A DNA stretch of 64,000 nucleotides from Pseudocercospora fijiensis CIRAD86 (Eukaryota > Ascomycota > Dothideomycetes > Mycosphaerellales > Mycosphaerellaceae), in contig NW_006921533.1 of NCBI RefSeq assembly GCF_000340215.1, positions 8,256,641-8,320,640 of the forward strand. The letters are read 5' to 3'. The notes under the pieces were generated by a model. The model saw only the letters and a program-made list of their open reading frames with translations, was not told the origin of the DNA and ran no database searches. The position numbers and the translations under genes were made by a program. Of the stretch, positions 11,700 to 24,042 are shown piece by piece; positions within the stretch are counted from its first letter, which is position 1, and the number at the start of each line of letters is the position of its first letter.

Positions 11700-14600
11700 T
11701 ATATAGTGCTACTTAGTTAACCCTCGTCTAGCGGCTCTTTAGGAGTTGCGTAAGCTAGGCCTCCGAGAAGGCCGAGCCTATAGTTCTTCTACTATTAACT
11801 ATAGCGCGCCTAGGGACGGCGCTACCGGTGCCTCCTATTATAGCGCTTGCTATCGCGGTGCTTGCTATCGTAGTACCTGCTATCGTAGTGCTTGCTATTA
11901 TAACGCTTGCTATAGGTAGAGGCGGTCGTACTCCTAGACGAGTTCCGCTAAATCGCGGAGATCGTCGATATCGTACTAAACGTTATACGCGTAATTATAG
12001 CTACGCTATTTAACTAAGTATTACGTCTTACCTCTCGAGACTCTACGTCCGAGGAGCCTCTCGATCTCGTAATAGGGTGCTCTTAGGTATAGATAGTCGT
12101 CGTCGAAAGATACTTTAACTACTAGGCTAGGCTCCGGTATCTCTCGGTCGTATAGGTTACAGCCTTCCGGATAGGGTTCTAACTGCGAAACTAAGATTAT
12201 AGGGTAGATACGCATTACTAGGGGGAGATCGAGCTCGTAGGCAAGGTTGCCGACTAGACGCACTACCTTAAATAGTCCGGTACGCTACGCTAAAAGTTTG
12301 CGATTAGGGTTCCCTAGTAGGCGGTATCCCTTATATAGCTTAAGTAGTACCTTTTAGCCTATCTTAAAGGAGATAGGGCGATACTTATAGTTATATCGGT
12401 CCTTTATTATCGCTGCCGCCTACGTAAGAGAGTCCGTAGCCTAATCGCGTACTTACTGTCTTAATACTAAGTAGTCCTTAGTAGGGAGCTCGGTAAGGGG
12501 GTTTAGCGCGTCTAAGTTGGTCTTAAATCCTTAAATTAGAATATTAGGTACCTCTCTAGTCGAGGCATTTCTAGCGTTGTTAAGCTCGGCCTAGATATAC
12601 GGAAGTATATCTATCTAATTAGCATCCGGATAATTAGAGGTAAAGAATCGTAGTGCGATTTCTACGGTCTAATTAGTTCGCTTAGACTAGCCGTCCGACT
12701 AAGGATAGTACGCCGTCGTTGCGAAGAACCTCGTGCCTAACTTTTTAAAGGCTGCTTTTATAAAGTTACTAAGCTAAATAGGGTCCCGGTCGCCGATTAT
12801 AATAGCTAGAAGGTTGCGTTCTATTTCGACGTAGCCCTAGATCTAGTCGCTACCGTATTGCTACGCTATCTACGTTAATTTGCACTTGCGTAGTATAACG
12901 CGCTTAGAGTACTTATATGTCTCTATAAGGAAACTATCGTAGCTATCTTTATTAGGTAGCAGACCGTAAACCTCGTCTATAGTAATAGCGTACTATAGGA
13001 TAGGTTAGCATTTAATCGGCTACAATTTACCGTATAGAGGATAGCGTAGCGTCTAGTTTAGGATATACTCGGAGTAATAAGCGATATACTTAGAGACCTC
13101 GCGCCTAAGCCGGCGTATATAGAAACTAGCGTATAAGCGAGCGTAAGTGCGGTAATAACCTATATAGTAATAATAATCGTAGGCTATCTAGAAGACCTCC
13201 TTATATAGGGAGCGGGGGATATATAGTCTCTCTCTACCGTCGGTATCGTCCTTAAAATAGATAAGGTCGTCGTATAAGAAAAAACAAAGTCCTAAAGAGC
13301 TCGACTCGGCCTCGCCTATAATGTCCGCTTCCTTATAGTTAGGGTTCTCGTTAGCTTCTAGCGTCCTCTCGGCGGTAGCTCGTAGGCGGCGTTCTTCTAC
13401 GGCGTTTAGCTAAGCTAGGATTGCGGCCTAATAGGGGTCCTTAGTATATCCCGCCTTTAAGTCGTCCTTAAATTTAGTAGCGAGTTCTACGAGTACGGAG
13501 TAGAAAACTATAGGCTCGCCGGACGTATACGTTCTACCGGAGTGCTCGTCGACTATCGTTACGTAAAAACAAATCGCACCCTCGCTTTCGTATAGGTATA
13601 TATAGTACGCGTCGATTATATTATTTATAGGGGCGGGATCGTCGTATACTAGGGGGTCTAGTATATCGTATACTTAATCTACCCGCTCGGTTAAGATCCG
13701 CTACGAGCCTACTTAAGGCGTCCGGTATTCTATAAAGGCGTCCTAGGCGGCAGTATACCTTAAGCTTAGGGTACTAGGAGAGGTACTAACTAGCTCGCAC
13801 TAGACGAAGGTTAAGCTTGTCCGTAGACATAGTCGTTGCAAGGCTCGCTACCGTAGTAATGCCTAGGGCCGCTATATAGTCGGAGAATACGTATACTAGC
13901 TTGCGTGCCGCCTAGAGGATTATCCGTACCTTACGTACCGTCTAGACTAAACTGCTAACCTCGAGTTTAGTAACTAGATACCGCTTTTCTACGTCTATAA
14001 GTACTTTACTAAGGTATATAATAACTTGTACCTAATCCGCTAGGAAGCGTACGGCCTTGCTATTCTCGATAGTTAGTTCTAGGTCTCTCTTAACGTAGTA
14101 TACTACTACGGCGAAACCTCCTACGTAGGTATCTAGGTCGATATATATAGGGCGATTAGGGTCCGCGTAATAGGAGAGCTTAATATCGCGGTATATCTGC
14201 TTTAGGATGTTAAAAGCCTTATACTCGGTTTCTAGTGCCTTATCTACGTCGAAGGCTAGGGTCTTAGCCGCGTAGCGCTTGCGCTTGCTACCTTTATTAG
14301 CTAGGCTAAAGCGTAAGAGTTCCTTCTTGCGGTTCTCGAATAGTATCGTAATCGTCGAGTAGTATAGAATATGCTAGCGTTGCTATCTAGTAAGTCCTAA
14401 GTAAAATTCGATGTCCTTTAGCGTAGTAGGGAATTTTAAGTCTAGAATAGCCTAGACCTTTTCCTTATAAGTAGTATATCCTAGCCCTAATACTCGTTAG
14501 CCTAAAAGCTTCGTAGATAGATATGCGAGGAACGACTTATAAGGTACGATACTAATTTTCTTGCCTACTAGGCACTCGAAAACGGCGTCTAGATACTTTA

Positions 14601-17600
14601 GGTACTCTTCGAAAATACAGGAATAGATAATAATATCGTCGATGTAAGTACGGTAGTAGGATTTGTATCGCTTAAGGATCTTATCGAGCTAGCGCTAGAC
14701 ATATTGTATACTGTTTAAGAATCCTATAATAGCTATATGTATCTGTTCCTAGCCGCGGTAACTATTAATTGCAAATTTGCTACGGTCCTTCTCGGCTACG
14801 GCCTATTAGTAGAAGAAGGCAACGGCGTCTACTATCGTAATATACGTAGAGCCGCGTAATGCCTTAATAATGTCTTCCTATCTAGGGAGTAGATAAGAAT
14901 CCTTAACTGCAATCTTGTTTAGGCCCCTAATATCTACGACTACGCGTCCTTTACGGACTAGCTTACTATCTACTATCGTCGTTTTCTAGACTACAAAGAC
15001 TAGGAACCCGAATTAGGTAGGCTTAGTCGTAAAGGATATCTTTCCTTAGGCGTATAGTAGGTCGAACGTCTTGTTTGTAACTTCTTTATTAGGGGCGTAG
15101 AGTAGGTACGCTACTATAGGAACTTTATCGTTCTCGTAGCCTAGCTTTAGCGTAACTTCTAGGTAGTCGGACTTAGGAATGTCTATAGTAGTGCCCTTGT
15201 CCTTCTATAGCTCCTCGTGCTTCTTTACTATAGCCTCGATGCGTTATACCTACTCTTCGGTACTATAGGCCGTTACGCTATTAAAAAGTTGCGTTTCCTT
15301 AGTAGGGTTCGGTATATCCGGTAGCGGAAGGCCGGCTACGCCGTAATCTTTAGGCGCGATATAGTAGCAACCGTAGTAGTTACACTCGCGTATATACCCT
15401 ATCTTTGTATATCGTAGTAGAGTTTATAGCCGATCCGTATCGTTATAGACCTGTACGAAATTTATAGCGGCGTCTGTAACTGCGGCGTAGATAGTTAGGG
15501 CCTTGTTCTTAAGCTCCTAGTTTTACGAGTAGAAGGCTACGTCTCGGTCTATAGGAAGGTCTGTTCTAAACTAGACAGGTACCGAAGTTACCGTCTACGG
15601 TACTAGAACGACGTTCTCCTCGCTAGAGTATATAACCGTACGGAACTTAACCTAATCTTTGCGGCCTACTAGTAGGGGAATCTTCGCCTTTTTATAGGAA
15701 TTAATCGTTACCGTACGGTATAGTATATTAATCTTAATGCCTTCCGGGCCGATAATGTCTATAGCTATAAGGAACTTAGCGCTAAGCTCCTTAACGATAT
15801 ATACCTTATAACGCATATAGGCGATAACCTTAGAGCCCTTAACGATTCCCGGTACCTAAAAGTCGAGATCTACGTACTCGCTAATATCCGTAGATCCTAC
15901 GCCTTTAACCTTTAGTAGAGCTACTAGACGCTTACGCTCGATATCCGGGCGTATCTAGCGTAGGAAGGCCTCGTCGATAAGTAATACTATAGCGCTTATA
16001 TCTAAGCAGACCGCGTACTTAGTACTGTCCTTCTATAGGCGTACGACTGTACGTAGATAATAATAGCCTCGAAACGCGTATCCTCCTTTAATCTTTAGTA
16101 ATATAGCGGACTTAATAAGCCTAGCGTCCTTCTCTACGCTATCCCTCTTAGGCGTTAGCTCTGTAGCGTGCTTAGTACGCCTATAGTCCTATAAGAGATT
16201 ATTGCTATCGAATTTCGTACTACAATTTAAGCATAAGAACTTTAAAGGCCGTATTGTAGCGAAGAGTTCTATAGCCGGGGGAAGGTACTTACCGACGTAT
16301 AGGAAGAAGGGCGATAGTAGCGGAACTTCGCTATAGTATACTAATATAGAGTCCTGTAAAGAGGCGTTATTATCTACGTCGTCTAATCCCTAGTAGATGT
16401 CTACCTAGTCGTTAAAATATATCGGTACGGAGTATAGGCTTACTAGCCTCGCGGAGTAGCGTAAGCTTAATCGCGGGCATAAGTATAAACTCGGGTATAG
16501 GATAGGGATAGGATCTTCGCCCTAAGGCTCCGGTTCCTACTTATTAGCATAACAGTTGCGCGGGGCATTATCGTATTAACGGCCGCGTTACTACTAACCC
16601 TAGGTATCGTATGCGTCCTTTCGCGTACCCCTATCTTATCGTCGTCTACAATTAGCGTTCCCTTTACTACCGCGCGCTTCGTAGCCTCGATTATTATTAC
16701 GTAGCTCTACTCGGTTATTACGGTTAGAAGCGTACTCTTTTTAGCGTCCCTCCTCTGCTAGGGCTTGCTTATTGTTTCCTTAGTCTCGATACTAATACTA
16801 GTTTTAATTAGTATAGCTACTATTTCTAGGGCGCTTATTGCCGTAGCCGCCGCTATAGCCGCCGGCGTAACCGCGACCTAAGTTATCGCGATATCTACGC
16901 ACTACTACGGCGTACCGGTCGTCGAACCTACTAGCGTAACCGCGACTTAAAGTATCGCGATATATGCCTAAAGAATCGGCGTACCGGTCGCTATTACGAG
17001 CGTTTCGATACTATAACTTACTATTATATCTATTATAGCCTCGCGCCGTACTGCAGGTATCGGACTATATATATCTGCGGCACTATGCTTTATACTTATC
17101 TTCTACGGCTCGCGTAAAAGTGTAAATCGTATCGCTTAGTAAGGGCTTGTCGAGCTTGTTCTATAGGCGCGGTTCGAATCGTAGCTATACCTAATAGAGG
17201 AGGGCGTACGGCCTATTCGGGTCTGTCTCGAGACCTGCCTTACGTACGTAGCGGATACAGTTTATAATAAATTGCTAGGGTACTCTACGGTTACGTACGT
17301 CCTATACTATATAGGATTTAATATATAGCTTGTCCTAGGCCTCGACAATAGATCTACTAAACTTGTCCCTTAGTGCCTTATACTAGCGCTTAATGCCCTC
17401 TCCTCCGTAGATAGTATCGCGGTTATTACTCGTTAGCTCGTAGATAAACTATTGCTATACGGCTCTACGTAGGCACTTAGTAAGCTAGGTACGTACTATG
17501 CGGGCGTAATTAACCGCCGCGTAGTCGCAAGCCGCGTCTAAAAATAGGTATACCGAGATAAAGGTAACCTTGTTACCGTACGTATAGATGTCCTAGCCGT

Positions 17601-19312
17601 CTAAGTCCGTATATAGGGCGTCGGGGTAGAAGTACCCGATGTCTATCGGGTTAAACCTCTCTAAGCGCTAAGAACGTTGCGGGCTATAATAGGGTAAGCG
17701 GCTAAACTAAAAGTTATCGATATAGTACGGGTTAACGCGGTAACCTCGAGGGCTAAAGTTCCTACCCTAGGTACTAGAATTACCTAGGCTCGGGCTTAGA
17801 GGGCCTCCGCTAGCGGTACCGCCTTAGCTATAGCGGCGTTCTCTAGCCTCGGCATTGCGTTATACGTTACGACGTAACTAATAAGGCTAGGCTTCGACTA
17901 GGTTAGGTAGTAGGGCTAATAGAACCTATTTATATAGACCTGCGCGCGCGAGGCGTTTAGCTCTTCTAGTATCTAGCCTGTCTTATACTAAGCTAGAAGG
18001 GATGCTCTAGCGTAACTAGTTGATCTCGTCCCTAATTTTATCCCTAAGTTGCTATATTTAGATAACTTATTAATTTAATAGTTGTCTAAACAGCTAGCGT
18101 ATCTTATTATATAGGATAGCTAGGTTAGCGGCGTTTAGGATTTCGCCGTCGGCGTCTTTAGCGGCCGCGTTAGCGCTAGTAGCGTTCTAGTTCTCGCGTG
18201 CTAGGACTTCGCGTAGCGCGCCCTCTCGTAGGTATTAAGGCTACGGGTTATCGTAGGCTAGCTACTTGCCGTTGCGCTAGTTTTAGGAGGATAGTCCTAC
18301 GCTAGCGTTGCGTGCTCGCTAGCGGTCCGCGACTAGGCGTCTAGCCTCTATACCTAGGAAAGCGTCGACTAATCTATTATAGCGCTACTAGCGAGGAGGC
18401 GGGTTACGCTATACTAGGCTCTATATATACTAAGTCTATACGCTAGGTATCCGGGTCTATATCTTAAGACATATCGACTGTATTCTTAGCCGATACGGGA
18501 GGGAGTAGTAGCTCTTACTCTTGTCGTCGGGGTTCTCGCTACTAAGTACCTTGTTGCTAAAGCTTAGGAGCTAGTAAAGAGGACTCTAGACTACTTAGGG
18601 CTAGGAGCTCCTACTATTCGGGCTTAGGGCTCTATTACTCCGGAGCTTGCTAATTAGGACTCTACTACTCTATATCCTAGTGCCTAGGCTTAGGACCGTG
18701 TTGCTTAGGACCTTACTATTTAGAACTCTACTACTTAGGGCCGACTAAAACCGGTAAGGACAAATTAGAACTGCTTATAGGTAACAGCTCTAAGGCACTA
18801 AGTTCTCGTAGACCTAGGGGAAAAACAATTAGTAAGGACCTATAGCGTATATACGTAACTCGTCGCATACTAGCTACTAAGATCGTCCGGCGGCGGCGTA
18901 GTTATAGACTAGTATCCGGACTTGCGGGCACTACTATATCTAGAGAGGGTAGTGCTAGTTCCGGAGTAGGAGCCGCTAAGTCGTTAGGTCCTATCGTGTC
19001 TAAAACTACAAGTTCGTTATAGAGAGCAAGTAGCGTCTTCGCTGCTACTATAACTAAAGAGCGGTTAACTACCTAATCCTAAGGAAAACCGAGGGTAGTA
19101 CCGCCTCTAGTGTCCGAGAGTTTTCGTAGTATATATTCTTCTAGGGGCTAATAATACGTAGTAATTTTCGTAACGACTACTATAAGCGGGTCTCTTTGCT
19201 TCTAGTATACTAACTTAGCGTAACCGGCGTTAGCTAAGAACTCCTTAAAGCAAAAAGCGATATTTAATAAGTAGGCGTCTAAATCGGGGCGTACGGAAGC
19301 TAGCGTATCTAT
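11700..19312 (-). pseudogene. A1 gag-pol polyprotein relic
   Basis: One minus-strand frame starts at an ATA (former ATG) at 19312-19310, in register with the A2 start. It runs through Gag (about 19300-16400), retropepsin (about 16000), reverse transcriptase (about 15000-14300), RNase H (about 14200-13750) and integrase (about 13400-12050), ending in a chromodomain at about 12020-11900 (YLVKW, then NVWYD..DL.DLAELV). The RT active site at about 14640 is intact (TYIDDIIIYS), in contrast to A2, E3 and E4. An undamaged 80-codon piece at 12263-12021 covers the integrase C terminus (LEPYPEG). After the chromodomain is a repetitive tail of QALR-like units. The rest is full of TAG/TAA from TGG, CAG and CAA. 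Confidence 0.75.
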
Positions 19313-19777
19313 AGAATAAGCGTAGGCTCGGTAATCTTATAAAAATGTAGGATAAGTATAGAGTTAAGGAACTAGACTAAATTCGGGAAACTGTTAGGGT
19401 GCTTATAGGCTCTTACCTCGACCGGTGCCCGCTTCGGTAGGTGCTAGTATAGAGTAAACAAACCTAGATAAGGAAGGCGGGCCGCCTAGTCTAGCGATTA
19501 GAGGGCTATAGAGCGCTATCGATTAGAGGGCTATCGGTATATAGCTATATATATATAGAAGATAATATACGGAATTTAGAGGACTGTCGTAATCGTATCT
19601 ATATCAAGCGTAGGTAGTTATTATAGTTAGGTAGGTAGGTCGGTGCTACTAGTACGGGACCTCGCGGTCGCGTTAAGCGGCGGCGGTAGGGTTTTTTAGT
19701 TTTTTAAGGTGCCCGTTCGTCTAGTACTCGGGTACTGTTTAAACGGATCTAGATCTAACTAAAGCGAAGCTACTAAT

Positions 19778-19885
19778 TGTTATACGAGGGACGATTAGTA
19801 GTTAGGCAATAGTATAGTATTGCGTAAGTATCTACGGTGCTACCGAAGTATATACTAGGCCCGGCGTACCGTGCCTACTGTAATA
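19778..19885 (-). repeat. A1 LTR (5' end of the element)
   Basis: A 108-bp repeat of 6419-6526. Directly inside it, on the minus strand, is ATTAGTAGCTTCGCTTTAG, also found after the A2 left LTR. Its start would be TTGGTAGC before RIP, a plausible tRNA primer-binding site because TGG pairs with the tRNA 3' CCA. Confidence 0.85.
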
Positions 19886-20560
19886 TCTACCTTCTTAGCC
19901 TATAGCCGGTACTCCTTTATATATGTCTTATACTTCTCGATATCGGCTACGACTAGGCTCTAAGAGAGCGTCTTTCTATAGGAGTCTATCTCTTTCTATA
20001 GAATCTCGGATGCTTTAGCAACGTACTTTAGCTTACTATTCGCCTCTTTATACTTCTTCTTATTAAGTTCGTTTGCCTTAAACAAGATAGAGCACTAGCG
20101 GATCGTTTTACGATAGTCTAATTTAAGCTATCGTAGTAGTAAATAGATCGAGTCGTTGTCTTATAATACTATAGAAGCGAATTACTCGGAGGTTAGCTTC
20201 TAAAGGGATTTTAAGGGGATAGTAATAGTCGTTAGTAAGTCGGCTTTAGTCGCCGTATCGTAATCGATTGCTACTTCGTATTACCTAGTCGTATTATCTT
20301 TACGGATATAAGCATCGTAGATTAGTTTAGAGAAATTAAAAGTTAGGGCTAGAAGTTCTAGATAGGTCGTATCTTAACGATCTCTATACTCCTACTTAGG
20401 ACCTTCTAGCAATTTCTCGAGGATCTCTTTCTCTTACTCGGAGTACTAGTTAGAGAGGAACTCGCCGGGAATAGCGGCTTATATCTTATTATCGGGTCGT
20501 ATAAAGAGTGCGGATTCCCGCGTAGTACGCCGATAGCGTAGTCGCTTAGAACGCGCTATA
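19886..20560 (-). pseudogene. Truncated relic of a coiled-coil protein
   Basis: A minus-strand frame enters near 20560 and runs to the edge of the A1 LTR at 19886, broken only by TAG/TAA. The last third is strongly helical and charged (KANELNKKKYKEANSKLKY, then EIDSYRKTLS), typical of a coiled coil. The middle is acidic with hydrophobic spacing. It resembles the N-terminal part of some fungal retroelement Gag proteins or a transposase tail, but I cannot assign a family. It stops exactly where A1 begins and is not continued on the other side of A1, so it was truncated by a rearrangement rather than simply interrupted. Confidence 0.45.
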
Positions 20561-21226
20561 GCGGAGAGAGTATATATAAGAGGTGCTAATACTTGCCGTT
20601 ATATACTTACTCTTTATTTGCTACGAGAGATATAATTGCAGATACTCGAGTCGGGCGCGTATATATTTTATATAGAATAGCGTACTCGGCTAAGTATAGG
20701 GCGGATTCGAGTAGAACGCGTCTATCTTCTTATAGGCTACGTTTAAGCGAGTTACGGATATAGATACGGATATAGATATACGAGGCTATCTCTTTATAGC
20801 GCTACGCGGTAGCGATTTCGAATGCGAGTGTCGGATACGGTTTCGGATACGAGTTTCGAATAGGTAGATTGCGTAATACTAATATAGTAGTATCCTATAA
20901 GTATATAGTTCGCGAAATGTAACGGAGACCTTATATTCGAGGTAACTACGAAGTCGCGAACAACTATCTAAGAGGTCGTAGGGACTAAGTGTTTAAATAG
21001 GGATCCGGAGGTACTAAGCTACGGCACGGCCCGTGCCGGGCTTTTACGTATTAGACTCGTATATAAAGGGCTTGCCCGTAATATTAAAAAAAGGTATTTA
21101 GCCTTACTATTAGTATATAATAAGTAGTCGATTATTAATAGAGATATACTAGTTGGCTTATATTAGTAGTAAAGTAGACTTTACCGATAAAAGGAAGGCG
21201 AACTATATTATATTTCGTACGCTCCG
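20561..21226. other. RIP-mutated spacer with GC palindrome
   Basis: No frame could be followed. It contains GGATATAGATACGGATATAGA-type direct repeats near 20755-20790 and GGATACGG/GGATACGA repeats near 20832-20852. A perfect palindrome lies at 21022-21038 (arms CGGCACGG and CCGTGCCG around one base). RIP marks fade at about 21200-21230, where normal CA and TG frequency resumes. Confidence 0.45.
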
Positions 21227-22566
21227 CTAGACAGGTCCAAGTTGCGATGAAACAAAGACAGGACTAACGTTGGTTTGGCGGGCGGTAGAGAAGACATGCG
21301 AGTAGCTGCCAGTGCAGCATCGATAGAGCCTCTTCGCGCAAAGTAGTGCGACATCTTCTAAATTATATCGGAGACGAAACACCCACCTTCTGAAGTTTTC
21401 TAAGCATCCAGGGCTTGTGGACTGCGCTTCTCTCATCAGGCATAATTTCTCTAATGAGACTCTGATACGGATGAGTCGCAAAGCCTCTTCTCGCATCGGA
21501 GTGAAAGCGCTCGATATCTCAATCCTGGGTTTTGTGGTTTGCAACGAATCAGATGGACTAAATCTCGAGGACCGGCAGGCATCCACATCCACTCCGATGT
21601 GCAAAGGCGCTGTAGTTGAAGGGCCATGATGAAGGCTCTCGTCGAAGAGAGCGCGGTCACTTTGGTACTTCTCTTCTGAGTTCTGGACTCTGCAAGCAGA
21701 ACGACGCCGAGGCAATCATCAAAGGTCCTCTCTTGCTTGTCTTCGCCACAAGCGCCCGCGGTGTACATGATGCAGTATGCAGGGTTCTGGCGCTGATTGA
21801 TGTTGTCCGCAGATCCTAGCACGTCCTGTCAGGTGAAGTTGCTGCTGAAAAATTTTCCACCGGGCTCGTCTCTCGTCGGTCGAAGGACTTTGCTGGCTGA
21901 GAAATACCATCACACGTCTGGTGTCGCCTGGTTGTGCTCTTGGGTCAATCTTTGCGGCGTTGTATGAAGAGCCACCAAAAGATCGTAAAGAGGTACATGC
22001 TGGTTATCGCCACCCGCCTACGTGGATAGCGCTTCATAGTGTACAGGACTTGTCGCCAAGTGCAGTACCTGTCACGGACTTGGCTCGGAGAGTTAAAGAG
22101 ATCGTGTTGTGATGCCTGCTAGCTGTTATTGGGCAACTTTTATGTTCATCTGCCGACTAATTCGAGCAAAAGATCGTCGGTGTAGCTAAAATAGGCAGGA
22201 CACAAGACCTGCTGACCATTTGCCGACAGTCTTGTGGCTGTTGCGACAAATACGTCGTGCGAGCGCACTTAACCTTAGCAAAGAAGCTTGAATCAAGAGT
22301 TGCCGGCTAGACGGGTTTGCGACATAGCTTGCAGCTAATGAGCCACCCAGGATTTCTGACTCGTCGATATGATTTGCACTGGTGACATGCAAAAGGGCCC
22401 TGCATCCGGCTAGGCTTCTTCCCTGAGATTGGAGTGCCAAAGCCTCATGCCTTGGTGTAATATACCCCGCGAGCTTCAGAGAGTGTGTGCGAGCGTGCGG
22501 TCTAATCAGGCACTTGCCGCCGGAAAGATGAACATCGAGGAAATACCTGTAGGCCGAGAAGGCAGA
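21227..22566. other. Unmutated upstream region, no gene recognised
   Basis: Base use here is that of ordinary fungal DNA, with CA and TG common. Several open frames of 60-160 codons exist on both strands (for example 21227-21715 on the minus strand), but they overlap one another, have poor composition and match no family I know. I read this as the promoter and intergenic region of the peroxidase gene, though a small or rapidly evolving gene cannot be excluded. Confidence 0.5.
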
Positions 22567-22574
22567 TATATAAG
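22567..22574 (+). promoter_or_regulatory. Candidate TATA box of the peroxidase gene
   Basis: TATATAAG lies 63 bp before the proposed ATG at 22637, a usual distance for a fungal core promoter with a short 5' leader. Confidence 0.5.
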
Positions 22575-22636
22575 TCCTGTCACGGCGGTGTAAAGGGAGC
22601 AGTCTCCTCCTTTTGCAAAACAATCCAGCAGCCATC

Positions 22637-24042
22637 ATGTTGTCCAAGGCTTTCGCAACAGCGGCGCTGCTCAATGCCGCAGCGGCATTCCCACATATTG
22701 CTCAGATGGTGGAGAAGCAGCGTATGGAAGAGCGTAGGTAGTCGAACTGACCCATCGAGACATCGGAGCTGACATCTATGCAGGCCAAGTAGGTGTTCCA
22801 GATGGTGCCATTGCATTCCCAGAATGGCCAGGCTCGCCATTGCACGCCTCATTCGACAAATTCGATCCTTCAAGCCAGCTTGTGTCAACATCCGGTGACC
22901 ACGCATGGCAAGCACCAGGTCCGGGTGACATTCGAGGCCCATGCGCTGGTCTCAACGCTGCAGCAAACCACGGCTATCTTCCGAGGTCAGGTATTGTGGA
23001 TGCGGACGCCATCAACACGGGTCTATGGCAGGCATTCGGCTTGGACAAGACGGCCACCATCTTCCTCCAGACTGCCACCTCTTTCTTCAATGGAGATCCA
23101 ATCTCCGGCAGATGGAGCATTGGCTACCACAGCGACAAGACCCAATCACTTGGTGCTGTGGGCGACCTCCTCGGCAACGAGACCGGTATCTGCGCATACG
23201 GTCATCTTCGCAGCGAGGGCGATGCATCAATCACTCGCGGTGACTGGCTCGCGCCAAGCATGAACTCGAACTGCGCATCATACCCAGTCTTCATGCAGGA
23301 GCTCCTCGACCTTGCAAAGGCCAGGACAGGCGGCAACTTGACTCCAAGAGTCATGGCCGAGCACTCCGACAACCGCAAGAAGTACTCCATCGCCAACAAT
23401 CCCAACTACTTCTCGCCACCTTACGCCGGTGTCGCCTTCACCTTCGGCGCTCACATGTTCGCCTTCCAGCTCTTGGCAAATCACAGCGCCACCGAGCCAC
23501 GAGGCTTCCTGACCCCAGAAGTCTTCATGAGCTTCTTCTCGTACACCCAGGATGGCAGCGGCAACTTGCAGTACAAGTACGGCCATGAGCGCATTCCAGA
23601 CAACTGGTACCGCCGCCACAACGACGATCCCTGGACGCTGAACGACATTGCCATCTCTACTGCTCAGCAATGCGCGTCATATCCATCCGCTTGCTTGGTG
23701 GGTGGCAACACTGGTGAAGTAAACAGCTTCGATGGCTTTGACCTGGGTGACATCTCCGGTGGCTTCGTCAACAGCGTTTCTGACCTGTCCGACCCTAAGC
23801 GCATGGCTTGCTTCATTGCTCAGGCCATTCGTGCTGATACTCCAAGCTTCTTGGACAAGGTCTTCTCCGGTGCCACTTTGAGCACTGTGTTGGGACTGGT
23901 TGGTACGCAGATGGAGCCGGTCCTGAAGACTCTGGGTGACTGCCCGAATCTGCCAGCAGGCAAGAGCGTCTTCGGTCCAAATTCAAAGTATCCAGGTGCT
24001 AGATTGGCGACCAGTGGAAGCAGGAATCCATTTAAGAAGTGA
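22637..24042 (+). CDS. Secreted heme-thiolate peroxidase / unspecific peroxygenase-like
   Basis: Two exons are proposed, 22637-22733 and 22784-24042, with a 50-bp intron (GTAGGT...CAG) that restores the frame, giving 451 residues. Residues 1-17 form a signal peptide (basic start, alanine/leucine core, A-A-A end), so the product should be secreted. The heme-thiolate family is shown by GDIRGPCAGLNAAANHGY, with the axial heme ligand Cys86, and by EGDASITRGD at 177-186, where Glu177 and Arg184 match the acid-base pair of unspecific peroxygenases. These enzymes use hydrogen peroxide to oxygenate or oxidise aromatic and aliphatic compounds; the substrate is not predictable. The usual PCP motif is PCA here. 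The C-terminal 100 residues contain two cysteines that could form a disulfide. The upstream ATG has A at -3. The gene is free of RIP although transposons flank both sides. Confidence 0.9.

Larger units (their letters stand above)
6419..19885 (-). mobile_element. A1: 13.5-kb Ty3/Gypsy chromovirus (RIP relic)
   Basis: It is bounded by two 108-bp direct repeats (6419-6526 and 19778-19885) starting TATTATACGAGG/TGTTATACGAGG and ending TATAATA/TGTAATA, i.e. TG...CA ends after RIP. Reading on the minus strand the order is LTR, gag, protease, reverse transcriptase, RNase H, integrase with chromodomain, a spacer with a TATA box, a second very long frame, LTR. It is the inverted sister of A2 (25798-58827 without its insertions); the two are close through pol and much less so in the second frame. 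The 5-bp flanks are TAACG on the left and TCTAC on the right, so there is no target-site duplication, unlike A2, E3 and E4. Confidence 0.85.

Noticed and set aside
9363..12013. Plus-strand frames at 9363-9656 and 11828-12013
   Set aside because: They are the reverse complement of A1 coding repeats (serine/leucine and QALR-type tail) and have low-complexity composition.
21227..22942. Overlapping frames of 60-160 codons before and over the peroxidase gene
   Set aside because: They overlap each other or the peroxidase exon on the wrong strand, and none shows a domain or splice-consistent extension.
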